In this document: positions 15,045 to 23,555 of the stretch, piece after piece
How the letters are laid out: each line of letters opens with the position of its first letter
Numbering within the stretch: position 1 is the first letter of the stretch
NCBI RefSeq assembly: GCF_034661175.1
Contig: NZ_CP141058.1
Coordinates: forward strand, 1,364,001-1,428,000
Origin: Nocardioides renjunii
GTDB taxonomy: Bacteria > Actinomycetota > Actinomycetes > Propionibacteriales > Nocardioidaceae
Reading direction: 5' to 3'
Length of the DNA stretch: 64,000 nt
The notes under the pieces: generated by a model
Told to the model about the DNA's origin: nothing
Databases searched by the model: none
The model's input: only the letters and a program-made list of their open reading frames with translations
Made by a program: the position numbers and the translations under genes

Positions 15045-16220
15045 ATGGCCTCGCTTCACCCGCACGCGGGCGATCCAGTGTTCGACCTGCACCTCGGCGG
15101 CAAGATGGAGACCGTGTCGACGGTGGCCCTGCACGGCCCCGACGAGCTGTCCCTCGCCTACACGCCGGGCGTGGCGCGCGTGTGCGAGGCCATCGCCGCC
15201 GACCCCTCGATGACCCAGCACTACACCTGGGTGCCCAACACGGTCGCGATCGTCACCGACGGCACCGCGGTCCTCGGCCTCGGCAACATCGGCCCGGCCG
15301 CCGCGATGCCGGTGATGGAGGGCAAGGCGGTGCTGTTCAAGCAGTTCGGCGGCGTCGACGCCGTGCCCATCTGCCTGGACACGACCGACGTCGAGGAGAT
15401 CATCGAGACGGTCGTCCGGCTGGCGCCCAGCTTCGGGGGCGTCAACCTCGAGGACATCTCCGCCCCGCGCTGCTTCGAGATCGAGGCGCGCCTCAAGGAG
15501 CGCCTCGACATCCCGGTCTTCCACGACGACCAGCACGGCACCGCCGTGGTCGCGCTTGCCGCGCTCACCAACGCCCTCCGGCTGACCGGCCGCGACGCCG
15601 CCACCGTGCGCGTCGTGGTGCAGGGCGCCGGCGCCGCCGGCGTGGCGGTGGCCCGCATCCTGCTCGAGGCCGGGGTGCGCGACATCGTCGTCCTCGACCG
15701 CCGGGGCGTGCTCACGTCGGAGCGCTCCGACCTCACCGAGGTCAAGGCCGCGCTCGCCCGCGACACCGCCGACACGTTCGGCCGCCGTGGCGACCTCGCG
15801 GAGGTGATGGTGGGCGCGGACGTCTACATCGGCGTCTCCGGCGGCCAGGTGCCCGAGGAGGTCGTCGCCTCGATGGCCGCCGACGCGATCATCTTCGGAC
15901 TGGCGAACCCGACCCCGGAGGTCCACCCCGACCTGGCGCACACGTACGCCCGGGTCGTGGCGACGGGCCGGTCGGACTTCCCCAACCAGATCAACAACGT
16001 GCTGGCCTTCCCGGGCATCTTCCGCGGCGCCTTCGACGTGCACGCCACGGCGATCACCGAGGGCATGAAGGTCGCCGCCGCCACGGCCCTGGCCGAGCTC
16101 GTCGGCCACGACCTGCGCGAGGACCTGGTGATCCCCTCGCCGTTCGACCCGCGGGTGCCGGGGGCGGTGCGCTCTGCGGTCGCCGAGGCCGCCCGGCGCG
16201 ACGGGGTCGCCCGCCGCTGA
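15045..16220 (+). CDS. NAD(P)-dependent malic enzyme
   Basis: A 391-residue malic enzyme converting malate to pyruvate and CO2. The N-terminal domain shows the tyrosine region LAYTPGVARVCEAIA and the lysine region MEGKAVLFKQFGGVDAVP, the metal site is in FHDDQHGTAVV, and the Rossmann motif is GAGAAGVAVA. The C-terminal NNVLAFPGIFRGAFD block is also conserved. The length is that of the short bacterial form without a phosphotransacetylase domain. Cofactor preference cannot be told. The start ATG has GAGGA 8-12 bases upstream. Confidence 0.93.
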   Translation: MASLHPHAGDPVFDLHLGGKMETVSTVALHGPDELSLAYTPGVARVCEAIAADPSMTQHYTWVPNTVAIVTDGTAVLGLGNIGPAAAMPVMEGKAVLFKQFGGVDAVPICLDTTDVEEIIETVVRLAPSFGGVNLEDISAPRCFEIEARLKERLDIPVFHDDQHGTAVVALAALTNALRLTGRDAATVRVVVQGAGAAGVAVARILLEAGVRDIVVLDRRGVLTSERSDLTEVKAALARDTADTFGRRGDLAEVMVGADVYIGVSGGQVPEEVVASMAADAIIFGLANPTPEVHPDLAHTYARVVATGRSDFPNQINNVLAFPGIFRGAFDVHATAITEGMKVAAATALAELVGHDLREDLVIPSPFDPRVPGAVRSAVAEAARRDGVARR

Positions 16221-16232
16221 ACCGGGCGACGG

Positions 16233-16490
16233 TCAGTCGAGCAGCGCCGTGACGGTGCGGGTCTCGCCGTCGCGGGCCACCGCGAACTTCACGCCGTCGG
16301 CGTTGTCGAGGAACTCCCGGACGGCACCGAGCTCGAGGCCCGTCCGCTCCGCCACCGCGGTGTCGAGCACGCCGACCGCCGTCGCGTCGGTGTCGTCCGA
16401 GGCGGCCGCGTCTCCCTGCTGCGCCTCGCGCCACAGGCCGCGGATGGTCTCGTAGAGGTCGTCCGTCGTGGTGTCCAGGTCACTGGTCAT
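16233..16490 (-). CDS. Small acidic hypothetical protein
   Basis: An 85-residue acidic protein beginning MTSDLDTTTDDLYETIRGL. The N-terminal half is predicted helical, with a low-complexity DAAASDDTDATA stretch, and the C-terminal half resembles a small winged-helix-like alpha/beta unit (LGAVREFLDNADGVKFAVARDGETRTVTALL). I do not recognise a family. It is convergent with the malic enzyme gene. Confidence 0.6.
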   Translation of the reverse strand: MTSDLDTTTDDLYETIRGLWREAQQGDAAASDDTDATAVGVLDTAVAERTGLELGAVREFLDNADGVKFAVARDGETRTVTALLD

Positions 16491-16671
16491 GCCACGACCG
16501 TACCCACGTCCCGTCGTTCCAACCACGCCACCCGACGGCGCGGCCGTCTGGCCCCCGCGGACGAGGCGACGTCGGGACAACCGGGAGCCCACCGGCGGCG
16601 TCTCAACCGCAGGCGACACCCGCCGACATGGTCGCAGTGCCCATCGCACCGCGCGCGTACGAAGGTCCCTC

Positions 16672-17922
16672 ATGTCTGTCCCACGCACCCTCGCGAGCAG
16701 TGCCCTGGCCCTGCTCGTGCCCGCAACCCTCCTGGCCGCGGCACAGCCCGGCTCGGCCACCGGTTCGGCCCCCGGCTCGAACGTCGGCTCGAACGTCGGG
16801 TCGATGGCCGACCCCGCCGAGCCCCCGGCGGCCAGCGTCTCGGTGCGCACGACGTCCCGGCAGCGCGTGACACTGGAGGCGCTGCCGCAGGTCGTGCAGC
16901 ACGGCGCGCGGCCCGCCGACGCCGACCGGGCCAGGGCAGGGGTGACCGCCACCATCCGCCCGGTCCGTCCGGGTCGCCGGGTGCACCTGCACGTCCGCCG
17001 CGGCGAGGCCTGGGAGACGGTGACCACGGCCCGGCAGGACGCCCGGGGCCGGGCGCAGTTCGCGGCCGCCGGTTCCGAGGCCGGCGACCCGCTGACCTAC
17101 CGCGTCAGGGCCGCCGCGGCGGGCGGTCTCCGCGCCGTCACGAGCGGCGTGGTGAGCACCGAGCGCTGGCTGGACGCCACCTGGACCGACGAGTTCTCCG
17201 GGACCCACCTCGGCCCCGAGTGGAGCCACCGCGGCCGCGACTACGTCGGCTCGAACCGCCGCTCGTGCTCCAAGGGTGACCCCAGCGCGGCGAGCGTCGG
17301 TGGAGGGGCCCTGCGGCTCAGCGTCGTCAAGGACCCCGAGGCGACGAGCAGGTGCCGCATCCGCGGTCGCGACGCGGTCGGCGGCAGGTTCGCCTACCGG
17401 CTCAACGGCCACGTCGGCACGCAGGGCGCCGTCTCCTTCCGCTACGGCGTCGCGGCGGCCCGCGTGAAGTTCCACCGCCTGCGTGGTCAGCACGGCGCGT
17501 TCTGGCTCCAGCCGGCCGCCGGCATGTACCCCGGCGCCACCGGGAGCGAGATCGACGTCGTGGAGTACTTCGGCGACCGCCACCCGCAAGGCGGCCTGGC
17601 CAGCTTCGTGCACCGCTACGACGGCCGGCGCCGGGTGTCGGCGGGCGGGTGGATCCCCGGCTCGGAGTCGTTCCTCGCCAGCCGGCGCGACGGCTGGTCG
17701 AAGAGCTACCACGTGTTCTCGGTGGAGTGGACGCCCCGCTCGCTGGTCTTCCGGATCGACGGCAAGGAGACCGGTCGGATGGGCCGCGGCGTGTCCGACG
17801 TCCGCCAGTTCCCGATCCTGAGCCTCATCGCCGCCGACTACGAGATCCCCAAGATCCAGGGGCGGCGCCTGCCCCAGCACATGTACGTGGACTGGGTGCG
17901 GGTGTGGGAGACCGGCGGCTGA
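16672..17922 (+). CDS. Secreted glycoside hydrolase family 16 (beta-glucanase/laminarinase-like)
   Basis: A 416-residue secreted protein. Residues 1-29 are a signal peptide (LASSALALLVPATLLAAAQPGSA), residues about 55-160 an accessory beta-sandwich-like domain, and about 165-415 the GH16 catalytic domain. The active site EIDVVE is present with Glu293 as nucleophile, Asp295, and Glu298 as acid/base. The family cleaves beta-1,3 or mixed-linkage glucans. GAAGG lies before ATG 16672. It stands alone and is convergent with the acetyltransferase behind it, only four bases apart. Confidence 0.9.
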   Translation: MSVPRTLASSALALLVPATLLAAAQPGSATGSAPGSNVGSNVGSMADPAEPPAASVSVRTTSRQRVTLEALPQVVQHGARPADADRARAGVTATIRPVRPGRRVHLHVRRGEAWETVTTARQDARGRAQFAAAGSEAGDPLTYRVRAAAAGGLRAVTSGVVSTERWLDATWTDEFSGTHLGPEWSHRGRDYVGSNRRSCSKGDPSAASVGGGALRLSVVKDPEATSRCRIRGRDAVGGRFAYRLNGHVGTQGAVSFRYGVAAARVKFHRLRGQHGAFWLQPAAGMYPGATGSEIDVVEYFGDRHPQGGLASFVHRYDGRRRVSAGGWIPGSESFLASRRDGWSKSYHVFSVEWTPRSLVFRIDGKETGRMGRGVSDVRQFPILSLIAADYEIPKIQGRRLPQHMYVDWVRVWETGG

Positions 17923-17926
17923 CGGC

Positions 17927-19168
17927 TCAGAACCCGATGGACGGCTCCGGGGCGACGAGCGTACGCATGGAGCGGGCCAGCCGGGCGTAGGCGCCCGGCC
18001 GGTGCTCGCGCACCAGGCCGGCCCGCAGCCGGCCACCGACCGGGTGCCCGAGGAAGCCGGCACCGAGGACGGCGACGTCGAGGTCCACGTCGGCCTCGGC
18101 GTCGGTGCGCGTCGCCGTTCCCGTCCCGGACGAGGCGGAGAGCCGCCAGCGACCGGCGTTCCACGGGGCGTGGCGGTCCGCGACCTCGACCACCACGTCG
18201 CAGTCGTCCTCGTAGTGGCGCAGGGACCACGCCGCGCCGACGTCGACGAGCCGCACCCAGGTGCTGTCCCAGGTCTGCAGGTCGCCGGTGCCCCGTGGCC
18301 CGCCCACCCAGGCGTGCACCGGGTCGTCGACGCCAATGTTCTCCAGCTTGACCGAGCCGGTCAGGTCGACGTCCACCAGCCGTCGCAGGAGGGCCAGCCG
18401 AGCGGAGGGTCCGGCGCACAGCAGGCCTGCGGTGACGCTGCCCGAGGGCCGGGCGTTGCTCCACTTGTGCTCGCGCCGCAGTCCCACCCAGCCGACGTCC
18501 TCGCCCTCGCGACGCGCGAAGAGGATGCGTCGGGGCTCCTTGCCGCGCAGCGTCTCCGGCGTCTCGAGGGCCAGCAGCGAGTAGAAGTCAGGGGAGCCGA
18601 CGATGGTCCCGGGAAGGTCGCCGGCGAGGGCGAGGTGGCAGGCGCGCATCCGCTCGGTGACGCCCGGGTCGGCCATCGTGGCCAGGTGGGTGGAGATCCT
18701 CGCGACCTCCCCCTCGAGCTCCGGCGCGGTGAACGTGGTGCCCCGGCCGAGCGTGACCTGGTGGGTGAGCACGGCCGTGCCGTAGCCGAAGCGCCCGTAG
18801 ATGCCGGGCTCGCTGGCGTGCAGCACGGACAGGGCGGTCCCGGCCGCACGGGTGCGGGCGAGGTGGTCGGTCATCATCGCGGTGAGGACGCCCCGGCGCC
18901 GGGCGTCGGGGTGCACCCCGACCCACGTGAGGCCCGCGACCGGGACGACGGACCCGCCGGGGAGCGCCACCTCCATCGGCCGGACGCCGTAGATGCCGCT
19001 GTGCAGGTCCTCGGGCCCGTCGGGGGCGTCCGCCACGAAGCGCTGGTCCTCGGGCAGCCCGAGGCGCATGTGCTCGGCGTCGGCGTCGCTGGTCTCGCCG
19101 AACCAGATCAGCTGGTCGGTGGCGAGGTAGGCGGCGGCGTCGGCGGAGGGGCGTACGTCGATGCTCAC
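17927..19168 (-). CDS. Eis-like GNAT acetyltransferase with sterol-carrier-like C-terminus
   Basis: A 413-residue tri-domain acetyltransferase of the Eis (enhanced intracellular survival) type. The first GNAT domain has the CoA loop ARRRGVLTAMMTDHL and the segment LHASEPGIYGRFGYG, the second GNAT domain follows, and an SCP2-like domain is at the C-terminus ending LVAPEPSIGF, whose terminal carboxylate is catalytic in Eis. Mycobacterial Eis acetylates aminoglycosides and proteins, but environmental homologues have unknown substrates. GTG 19168 is preferred over TTG 19180. Confidence 0.88.
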   Translation of the reverse strand: MSIDVRPSADAAAYLATDQLIWFGETSDADAEHMRLGLPEDQRFVADAPDGPEDLHSGIYGVRPMEVALPGGSVVPVAGLTWVGVHPDARRRGVLTAMMTDHLARTRAAGTALSVLHASEPGIYGRFGYGTAVLTHQVTLGRGTTFTAPELEGEVARISTHLATMADPGVTERMRACHLALAGDLPGTIVGSPDFYSLLALETPETLRGKEPRRILFARREGEDVGWVGLRREHKWSNARPSGSVTAGLLCAGPSARLALLRRLVDVDLTGSVKLENIGVDDPVHAWVGGPRGTGDLQTWDSTWVRLVDVGAAWSLRHYEDDCDVVVEVADRHAPWNAGRWRLSASSGTGTATRTDAEADVDLDVAVLGAGFLGHPVGGRLRAGLVREHRPGAYARLARSMRTLVAPEPSIGF

Positions 19169-19229
19169 CCGGCCAGCCAATCGTCCGGCGCCGGGACCCG
19201 CAACCGCGTTTCAGCGCCGGGACAGTGGG

Positions 19230-19235
19230 TAGCCT
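19230..19235 (+). promoter_or_regulatory. -10 box of the SAV_915-like cluster
   Basis: TAGCCT ends seven bases before GTG 19243, supporting that start and a leaderless mRNA for the four-gene cluster. Confidence 0.45.
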
Positions 19236-19242
19236 CCCGGGC

Positions 19243-19557
19243 GTGACAGACGCACAGCACACGGGCACAGGGGGAGTGACCGCCCCTCCCGTCGTCTACC
19301 TACCCGTCGACATGGACGCCAACGGGCAGGTCACCGACTTCCGGATGATCAAGCTGGGGGACGGACGGGTGGCCCTGCTCGGCTACACCGCCCTCGACCG
19401 GTTCATCGACGCCTGGGGCGAGCACCAGTCCTGGTTGCTCTTCGAGACCCGCAGGATCGACGAGATCCAGCAGGCCAAGCCGTTCGACCTCAAGCTCCTC
19501 GACGTCGCCGTGCCCGAGCACTTCCGTCCCGGCCCGCCGCAGGAGGTGACGTCATGA
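19243..19557 (+). CDS. SAV_915 family protein
   Basis: A 104-residue protein with the core VVYLPVDMDANGQVTDFRM, DGRVALLGYTALDRFIDAWG and a final LDVAVPEHF, the pattern of the actinobacterial SAV_915 family, which has some similarity to SseB-like domains and often sits beside WXG100 or ESX-type effector genes. It is the first gene of a tightly packed cluster and overlaps the next by four bases (ATGA). Function is unknown. Confidence 0.75.
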   Translation: MTDAQHTGTGGVTAPPVVYLPVDMDANGQVTDFRMIKLGDGRVALLGYTALDRFIDAWGEHQSWLLFETRRIDEIQQAKPFDLKLLDVAVPEHFRPGPPQEVTS

Positions 19558-19841
19558 CCCTGCGCCTGGACCCCGGGGCCGCCGACCGGATCGCGAGCCT
19601 GCACGAGGAGGCGGCCACCGCCATCGACGGTGCTGCTCCGTCCGCGCCGACGTCGGTGGACGCCGGCTACGGCAGCGGCCACGTCCTCGACATCCTCGCC
19701 GGCGTGAGCGAGACCGCCGGTGAGATCGCCGCGGTCAACGCCGGCGTCGGCACGCTCGTGCGCGACGTCGCCGACGCGCTGGGCCTCACCGAGGAGGCCA
19801 TCGGGCGCGAGTTCGACTCGATGGCGAGGGTGGGTGGCTGA
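19554..19841 (+). CDS. Small ESX-type secretion-target-like protein
   Basis: A 95-residue, largely helical protein (RIASLHEEAATAIDGA and a second helix SETAGEIAAVNAGVGTLVRD) resembling EspC/type VII secretion-target proteins in size and helical hairpin pattern. No WxG motif is seen. It overlaps both neighbours (ATGA with the first, one base with the third), so all four genes form one translational unit. The secretion role is inferred from context. Confidence 0.6.
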   Translation: MTLRLDPGAADRIASLHEEAATAIDGAAPSAPTSVDAGYGSGHVLDILAGVSETAGEIAAVNAGVGTLVRDVADALGLTEEAIGREFDSMARVGG

Positions 19842-20944
19842 TGCTCGACACGAAGGTGGAGGGCTCGCCCGCCGCCGTGACCACGGCAGCCACCTGGCTG
19901 CGCGACACGCTGGCGAAGAAGGTGGCCAACGCCGGCGACAAGCAGCAGGACGCCCGCAACGACGCGCGCGGCAGCTGGGAGGGCGAGACGGCGTCGTCCT
20001 ACCAGAACCTCACCGGCGACGTGCTCAAGGCCAGCGACAAGCACGAGGACCGCGTCAAGGCGGCGGCGCGCGCGCTCGACGACTACGCCGCCAAGCTCAA
20101 GGCCCTCGAGGAGGACATGAGCTCGATCCGCAGCCGGGCCTCCGGCGGCGGTCTGACGGTGTCGGGCACGGTCATCCACCCGCCGCCCGAGGCCCCGGGC
20201 GGCGAGTTCGAGGTCGGGTCGCCCGAGGAGAGCGCCCACAAGGCCGCCGTGGCGAAGATCGAGCTGTGGAACACGCTGGTCGAGGACGCCGCCCAGGACT
20301 ACGAGACGTTCGTCGACTGGGTCGACAGCACGATGCCCGGCGCCGTGGCCAAGGCGCGGGAGAAGGACGGCTCCGACACGGTCTTCGAGACCCTCGAGGG
20401 GCTGATCCCCAACTTCGCGGGGGGCAGTGGCGCCGGGCTCACCGGCCTCGCCCTCGGCAGGACCGCCGACGGGTTGAAGGCCGAGGCGCGCGAGTTCCGG
20501 CGCAAGAGCAGGGTCTCCGGCAACCCCGCCGTGAGGGGGTCGGCCGACACCCCGTCCGGCAAGGCCAAGCTCGACGACCTGCTCGGCAAGGCCGACTGGC
20601 TCGGCAAGGGCGGCCGGTTCCTCGGCGGACCCGCCGGCATCCTCATCGACGTCGGGTTCGGCGTCGCGGAGGGCGTGGAGACCGGCAACTGGGAGCGGGT
20701 GGCGCTGACCACCGGCACCAGCATCGCCGTCGGCCTGGGTGCGACCGCGCTGGTGGCCGCGGGTGTGGTCACCGCACCGGCGTGGGTCACGGTGGTCGCG
20801 GCCGGCGCGGTCGCGGCCGGTGCCTCGTGGGCGGTGGGCCAGGTCTACGACAACTGGGACGACATCACCGACAGCGTCGGCGACGCGTGGGACAGCGCCA
20901 CGGACACGATCGGCGACGCCTGGGACTCGGTCACCCCGTGGTGA
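19841..20944 (+). CDS. WXG100-like putative effector with hydrophobic C-terminal domain
   Basis: A 367-residue protein. Residues about 1-95 form a helical hairpin with a WxG-type turn (RGSWEGETASSYQ), like the N-terminal targeting domain of ESX/LXG effectors. A linker and helical middle follow. From about residue 250 there is a glycine/alanine-rich hydrophobic stretch (GLGATALVAAGVVTAPAW and VVAAGAVAAGASWAVGQV), and it ends in an amphipathic tail with repeated DSVGDAWDSATDTIGDAWDS. The layout suits a membrane-acting toxin or channel-like protein. No enzyme motif was found. Confidence 0.6.
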   Translation: MLDTKVEGSPAAVTTAATWLRDTLAKKVANAGDKQQDARNDARGSWEGETASSYQNLTGDVLKASDKHEDRVKAAARALDDYAAKLKALEEDMSSIRSRASGGGLTVSGTVIHPPPEAPGGEFEVGSPEESAHKAAVAKIELWNTLVEDAAQDYETFVDWVDSTMPGAVAKAREKDGSDTVFETLEGLIPNFAGGSGAGLTGLALGRTADGLKAEAREFRRKSRVSGNPAVRGSADTPSGKAKLDDLLGKADWLGKGGRFLGGPAGILIDVGFGVAEGVETGNWERVALTTGTSIAVGLGATALVAAGVVTAPAWVTVVAAGAVAAGASWAVGQVYDNWDDITDSVGDAWDSATDTIGDAWDSVTPW

Positions 20945-21609
20945 CGGGCACCGCGCGGCTGATCCCGCGGTGGTACGCCGTCACGGTCGTCACCGTGCTG
21001 GTGCTCTTCACCCTGGGGCTGGCGGCTGCGACGGCAGCCTTCGCCGACGACCTCGCGGGCCGCTCGATGTGGGGACTGGTCGCCTGTGCCGCCCTCGTGC
21101 TCGTCGCCGCCGTGTCGTCGCTGCTGCGGCCGCGGCGCCGGCGCGAGCCCGAGGTCACCGCCGACGGCACCCGGGTCTTCCGGGCGCCGGCGCTGACGGT
21201 CTGGCCGCTGGTGCTCGGCTGGTTCGCGCTCCTGGCGACGGCCGCGGTCTGGGGCTGGGTCGCGCTCACCGACTTCGACGCGCTGGAGTCGCCGGGCTTC
21301 TCGATCGTGGCGATCGTCGGCGCGCTCGCCTCGCTGCCCGACCTGGTCCGCCTGCTCACCGGCCGGCTGCACCGCTGGACCCTCGAGCTGGGGCCCGAGG
21401 CCGTCACCTACCGCGGCTACCGGACCGACGCGACCGTCCCCTGGAAGGACGTCAAGGGTGCCGCCGTGCAGGAGCGCGGTCCCGCCGGCGTCCGCATCGA
21501 CCTCAGGGGTGGCGGCACGGACCCCGTCGTGCCGATCACGGCGTTCGACGTGCCGGCCGAGCAGCTGGTCGACGAGATCGTGCGGGCGCGCAAGGGTGCC
21601 CGCGGCTAG
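20941..21609 (+). CDS. Membrane protein with C-terminal PH-like domain, candidate immunity protein
   Basis: A 222-residue protein with four membrane segments in two hairpins (about residues 10-35, 42-62, 85-107, 120-140) and a cytoplasmic C-terminal beta-rich domain (WTLELGPEAVTYRGY, TVPWKDVKGAAVQE, VPITAFDVPAEQLVDE) of bacterial PH-like type. The GTG start overlaps the stop of the putative effector gene by four bases. Position directly behind the effector suggests an immunity role, which is inference. Confidence 0.6.
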   Translation: MTGTARLIPRWYAVTVVTVLVLFTLGLAAATAAFADDLAGRSMWGLVACAALVLVAAVSSLLRPRRRREPEVTADGTRVFRAPALTVWPLVLGWFALLATAAVWGWVALTDFDALESPGFSIVAIVGALASLPDLVRLLTGRLHRWTLELGPEAVTYRGYRTDATVPWKDVKGAAVQERGPAGVRIDLRGGGTDPVVPITAFDVPAEQLVDEIVRARKGARG

Positions 21610-21646
21610 CCCGGGCCACGCCCTGCGCTCGTCCCTCGTGCCCGGC

Positions 21647-21652
21647 TAGGGT
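21647..21652 (+). promoter_or_regulatory. -10 box of the MDR oxidoreductase gene (leaderless)
   Basis: TAGGGT ends six bases before ATG 21659, consistent with a leaderless transcript. Confidence 0.5.
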
Positions 21653-21658
21653 CGGCAC

Positions 21659-22627
21659 ATGTTCGCCGTCTACGCAGAGTCCTTCTCCCTCGACGACCCG
21701 CTCAGCGGCCTGGTGGTGGGGGAGCGGCCCGCTCCCGAGGCGCCCGACGGGTGGGCCACCGTGACGGTGCGGGCGGCCAGCCTCAACCACCACGACCTCT
21801 GGTCCCTGCGCGGCATCGGGCTGCGCCAGGAGGCGCTGCCGATGATCCTGGGCTGCGACGCCGCGGGCGTCGACGATGACGGCAACGAGGTCGTCGTCCA
21901 CGGCGTCATCGGCGACCCGGCGTGGACCGGCGACGAGGCCGACGACCCCGGTCGGTCCCTGCTCTCGGAGCGCCACCAGGGCGCCTTCGCCGACCAGGTC
22001 GTCGTACCCCGCCGCAACCTGGTGCCCAAGCCGGCCTCGCTCTCCTTCGAGGAGGCGGCGTGCCTGCCCACCGCGTGGCTGACGGCCTACCGCATGCTGT
22101 TCGTGCGGGGCGACCTCAAGCCCGGCGAGACGGTGCTGGTCCAGGGCGCCGGCGGCGGCGTCGCCACGGCCCTCATCACGCTCGGCCGCGCGGCCGGCCT
22201 GCGGGTGCTGGCCACGAGCCGCGACGAGGCCAAGCGCGCCCGCGCGCTCGAGATCGGCGCCCACGAGGTGTTCGAGTCCGGCGCGCGGCTGCCCGTCAAG
22301 GTCGACGCCGTCATGGAGACCGTCGGCAAGGCGACCTGGAACCACTCGGTCCGCTCGCTGCGTCCCGGGGGCCGCATCGTCATCAGCGGGACGACGTCCG
22401 GGCCCGACGTCGACGACGCGGGGCTCACCCGGGTGTTCTTCCTCCAGCTCTCCGTGATCGGCTCCACGATGGGCACCCGGGGGGAGCTCGACCGGCTCGT
22501 GCAGCTCCTCGACGCCACCGGCGCCCGCCCGCTCATCGACCGCACGCTGCCGATGGAGCAGGCGCGCGACGGCTTCGCGGCGATGGCGGAGGGTGACGTC
22601 TTCGGCAAGATCGTGTTCACCCGATGA
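21659..22627 (+). CDS. MDR-family zinc-type alcohol dehydrogenase/quinone oxidoreductase-like protein
   Basis: A 322-residue medium-chain dehydrogenase. The N-terminal GroES-like half has SLNHHDLWSLRG and LGCDAAG, and the Rossmann half has VLVQGAGGGVATALITLG followed by ATSRDEAKR. The structural-zinc cysteine cluster is absent, as in quinone-oxidoreductase-like members. It overlaps the SDR gene by four bases (ATGA), so the two oxidoreductases are probably in one pathway, substrate unknown. Confidence 0.88.
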   Translation: MFAVYAESFSLDDPLSGLVVGERPAPEAPDGWATVTVRAASLNHHDLWSLRGIGLRQEALPMILGCDAAGVDDDGNEVVVHGVIGDPAWTGDEADDPGRSLLSERHQGAFADQVVVPRRNLVPKPASLSFEEAACLPTAWLTAYRMLFVRGDLKPGETVLVQGAGGGVATALITLGRAAGLRVLATSRDEAKRARALEIGAHEVFESGARLPVKVDAVMETVGKATWNHSVRSLRPGGRIVISGTTSGPDVDDAGLTRVFFLQLSVIGSTMGTRGELDRLVQLLDATGARPLIDRTLPMEQARDGFAAMAEGDVFGKIVFTR

Positions 22628-23331
22628 CCCGGAGGCGCACGCACGTCGTCACCGGTGCCGGGTCGGGGATCGGCCTGGTGCTCGCCCACCGCCTGGCCGG
22701 GCGCGGCGACGCACTGGTCCTGCTGGCGCGCACGCAGGTGCGCGCCGACGAGCTGTCCCGCACCTTCCCGCAGGCGCAGCTCCTCGTGGCCGACCTGGCT
22801 GACCCCGGCACCCTCAACGGCCTCGGCCGGCAGGTCGACGGACCCGTGGACAGCGTGCTGCACGTCGCCGGCGTCGTCGACCTCGCCCCGGTCGAGCGGC
22901 TGCGCCTGGCGAGCTGGGAGGAACAGGTCACCGTCAACCTCACCGCCCCCGCGGTGCTGACCCGCGAGCTGCTCCCTCACCTGCGGGCCGGCCGCGGCAC
23001 CGTGGTCTTCGTCAACTCCTCGGCCGGCCTGACCGCCAGCGCCGGGTGGTCGGCGTACGCCGCCTCGAAGTTCGGCCTGCGTGCCTTCGCCGACGCCCTC
23101 CGGGCCGAGGAGGTCGAGCACGGGGTGCGCGTGAGCACGGTCTACCCCAGCCGCACCGCCACCCCGATGCAGGAGAGGGTGCACGAGCAGGAGGGCCGGA
23201 CGTACGACTCCTCGCGCTGGATCAGCCCGGAGACGGTCGTCGACACGATCCTGCACGTGGTCGACCTGCCGGCCGACGCGACCATCCCGGACGTGACCGT
23301 GCGCCCGGTCGTGCCGCGGCCCGGCACCTGA
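22624..23331 (+). CDS. SDR-family oxidoreductase
   Basis: A 235-residue classical SDR with TGAGSGIGLVLA at the N-terminus, the HVAGVVDLAP strand, the serine in VNSSAGLTA and the catalytic YAASKFG. The segment YPSRTATPM after the active site matches many actinobacterial SDRs. It follows the MDR gene in the same operon. Confidence 0.9.
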   Translation: MTRRRTHVVTGAGSGIGLVLAHRLAGRGDALVLLARTQVRADELSRTFPQAQLLVADLADPGTLNGLGRQVDGPVDSVLHVAGVVDLAPVERLRLASWEEQVTVNLTAPAVLTRELLPHLRAGRGTVVFVNSSAGLTASAGWSAYAASKFGLRAFADALRAEEVEHGVRVSTVYPSRTATPMQERVHEQEGRTYDSSRWISPETVVDTILHVVDLPADATIPDVTVRPVVPRPGT

Positions 23332-23362
23332 TCAGGGCTCGAGGGCGAGGGCCCGGACCCGA

Positions 23363-23539
23363 CTAGTCCTCCGGGTCGTCCAGCCTGGCCAGCCAGGTCG
23401 CGAGCCGCTCGACCGGCGTCTCGAACTCGGGATGGGCGTCGACGAAGGCCTGCAGCTGCTCGGCGAGCCACGCCAGGGTGACCTCCTCGTCACCCCGGCG
23501 CCGCTCGAGCTCCTCGATGCCGCGGTCGGTGAAGTACAT
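23363..23539 (-). CDS. DUF6104-like small protein downstream of kgd
   Basis: A 58-residue protein (MYFTDRGIEELERRRGDEE through WLARLDDPED). It matches a small conserved actinobacterial family that is almost always found directly behind kgd. It starts 16 bases after the kgd stop on the same strand. It is highly helical and acidic, which suggests a binding partner of Kgd or its mRNA product, but no function is known. Confidence 0.75.
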   Translation of the reverse strand: MYFTDRGIEELERRRGDEEVTLAWLAEQLQAFVDAHPEFETPVERLATWLARLDDPED

Positions 23540-23555
23540 CGGCGTGCGGACCGGC

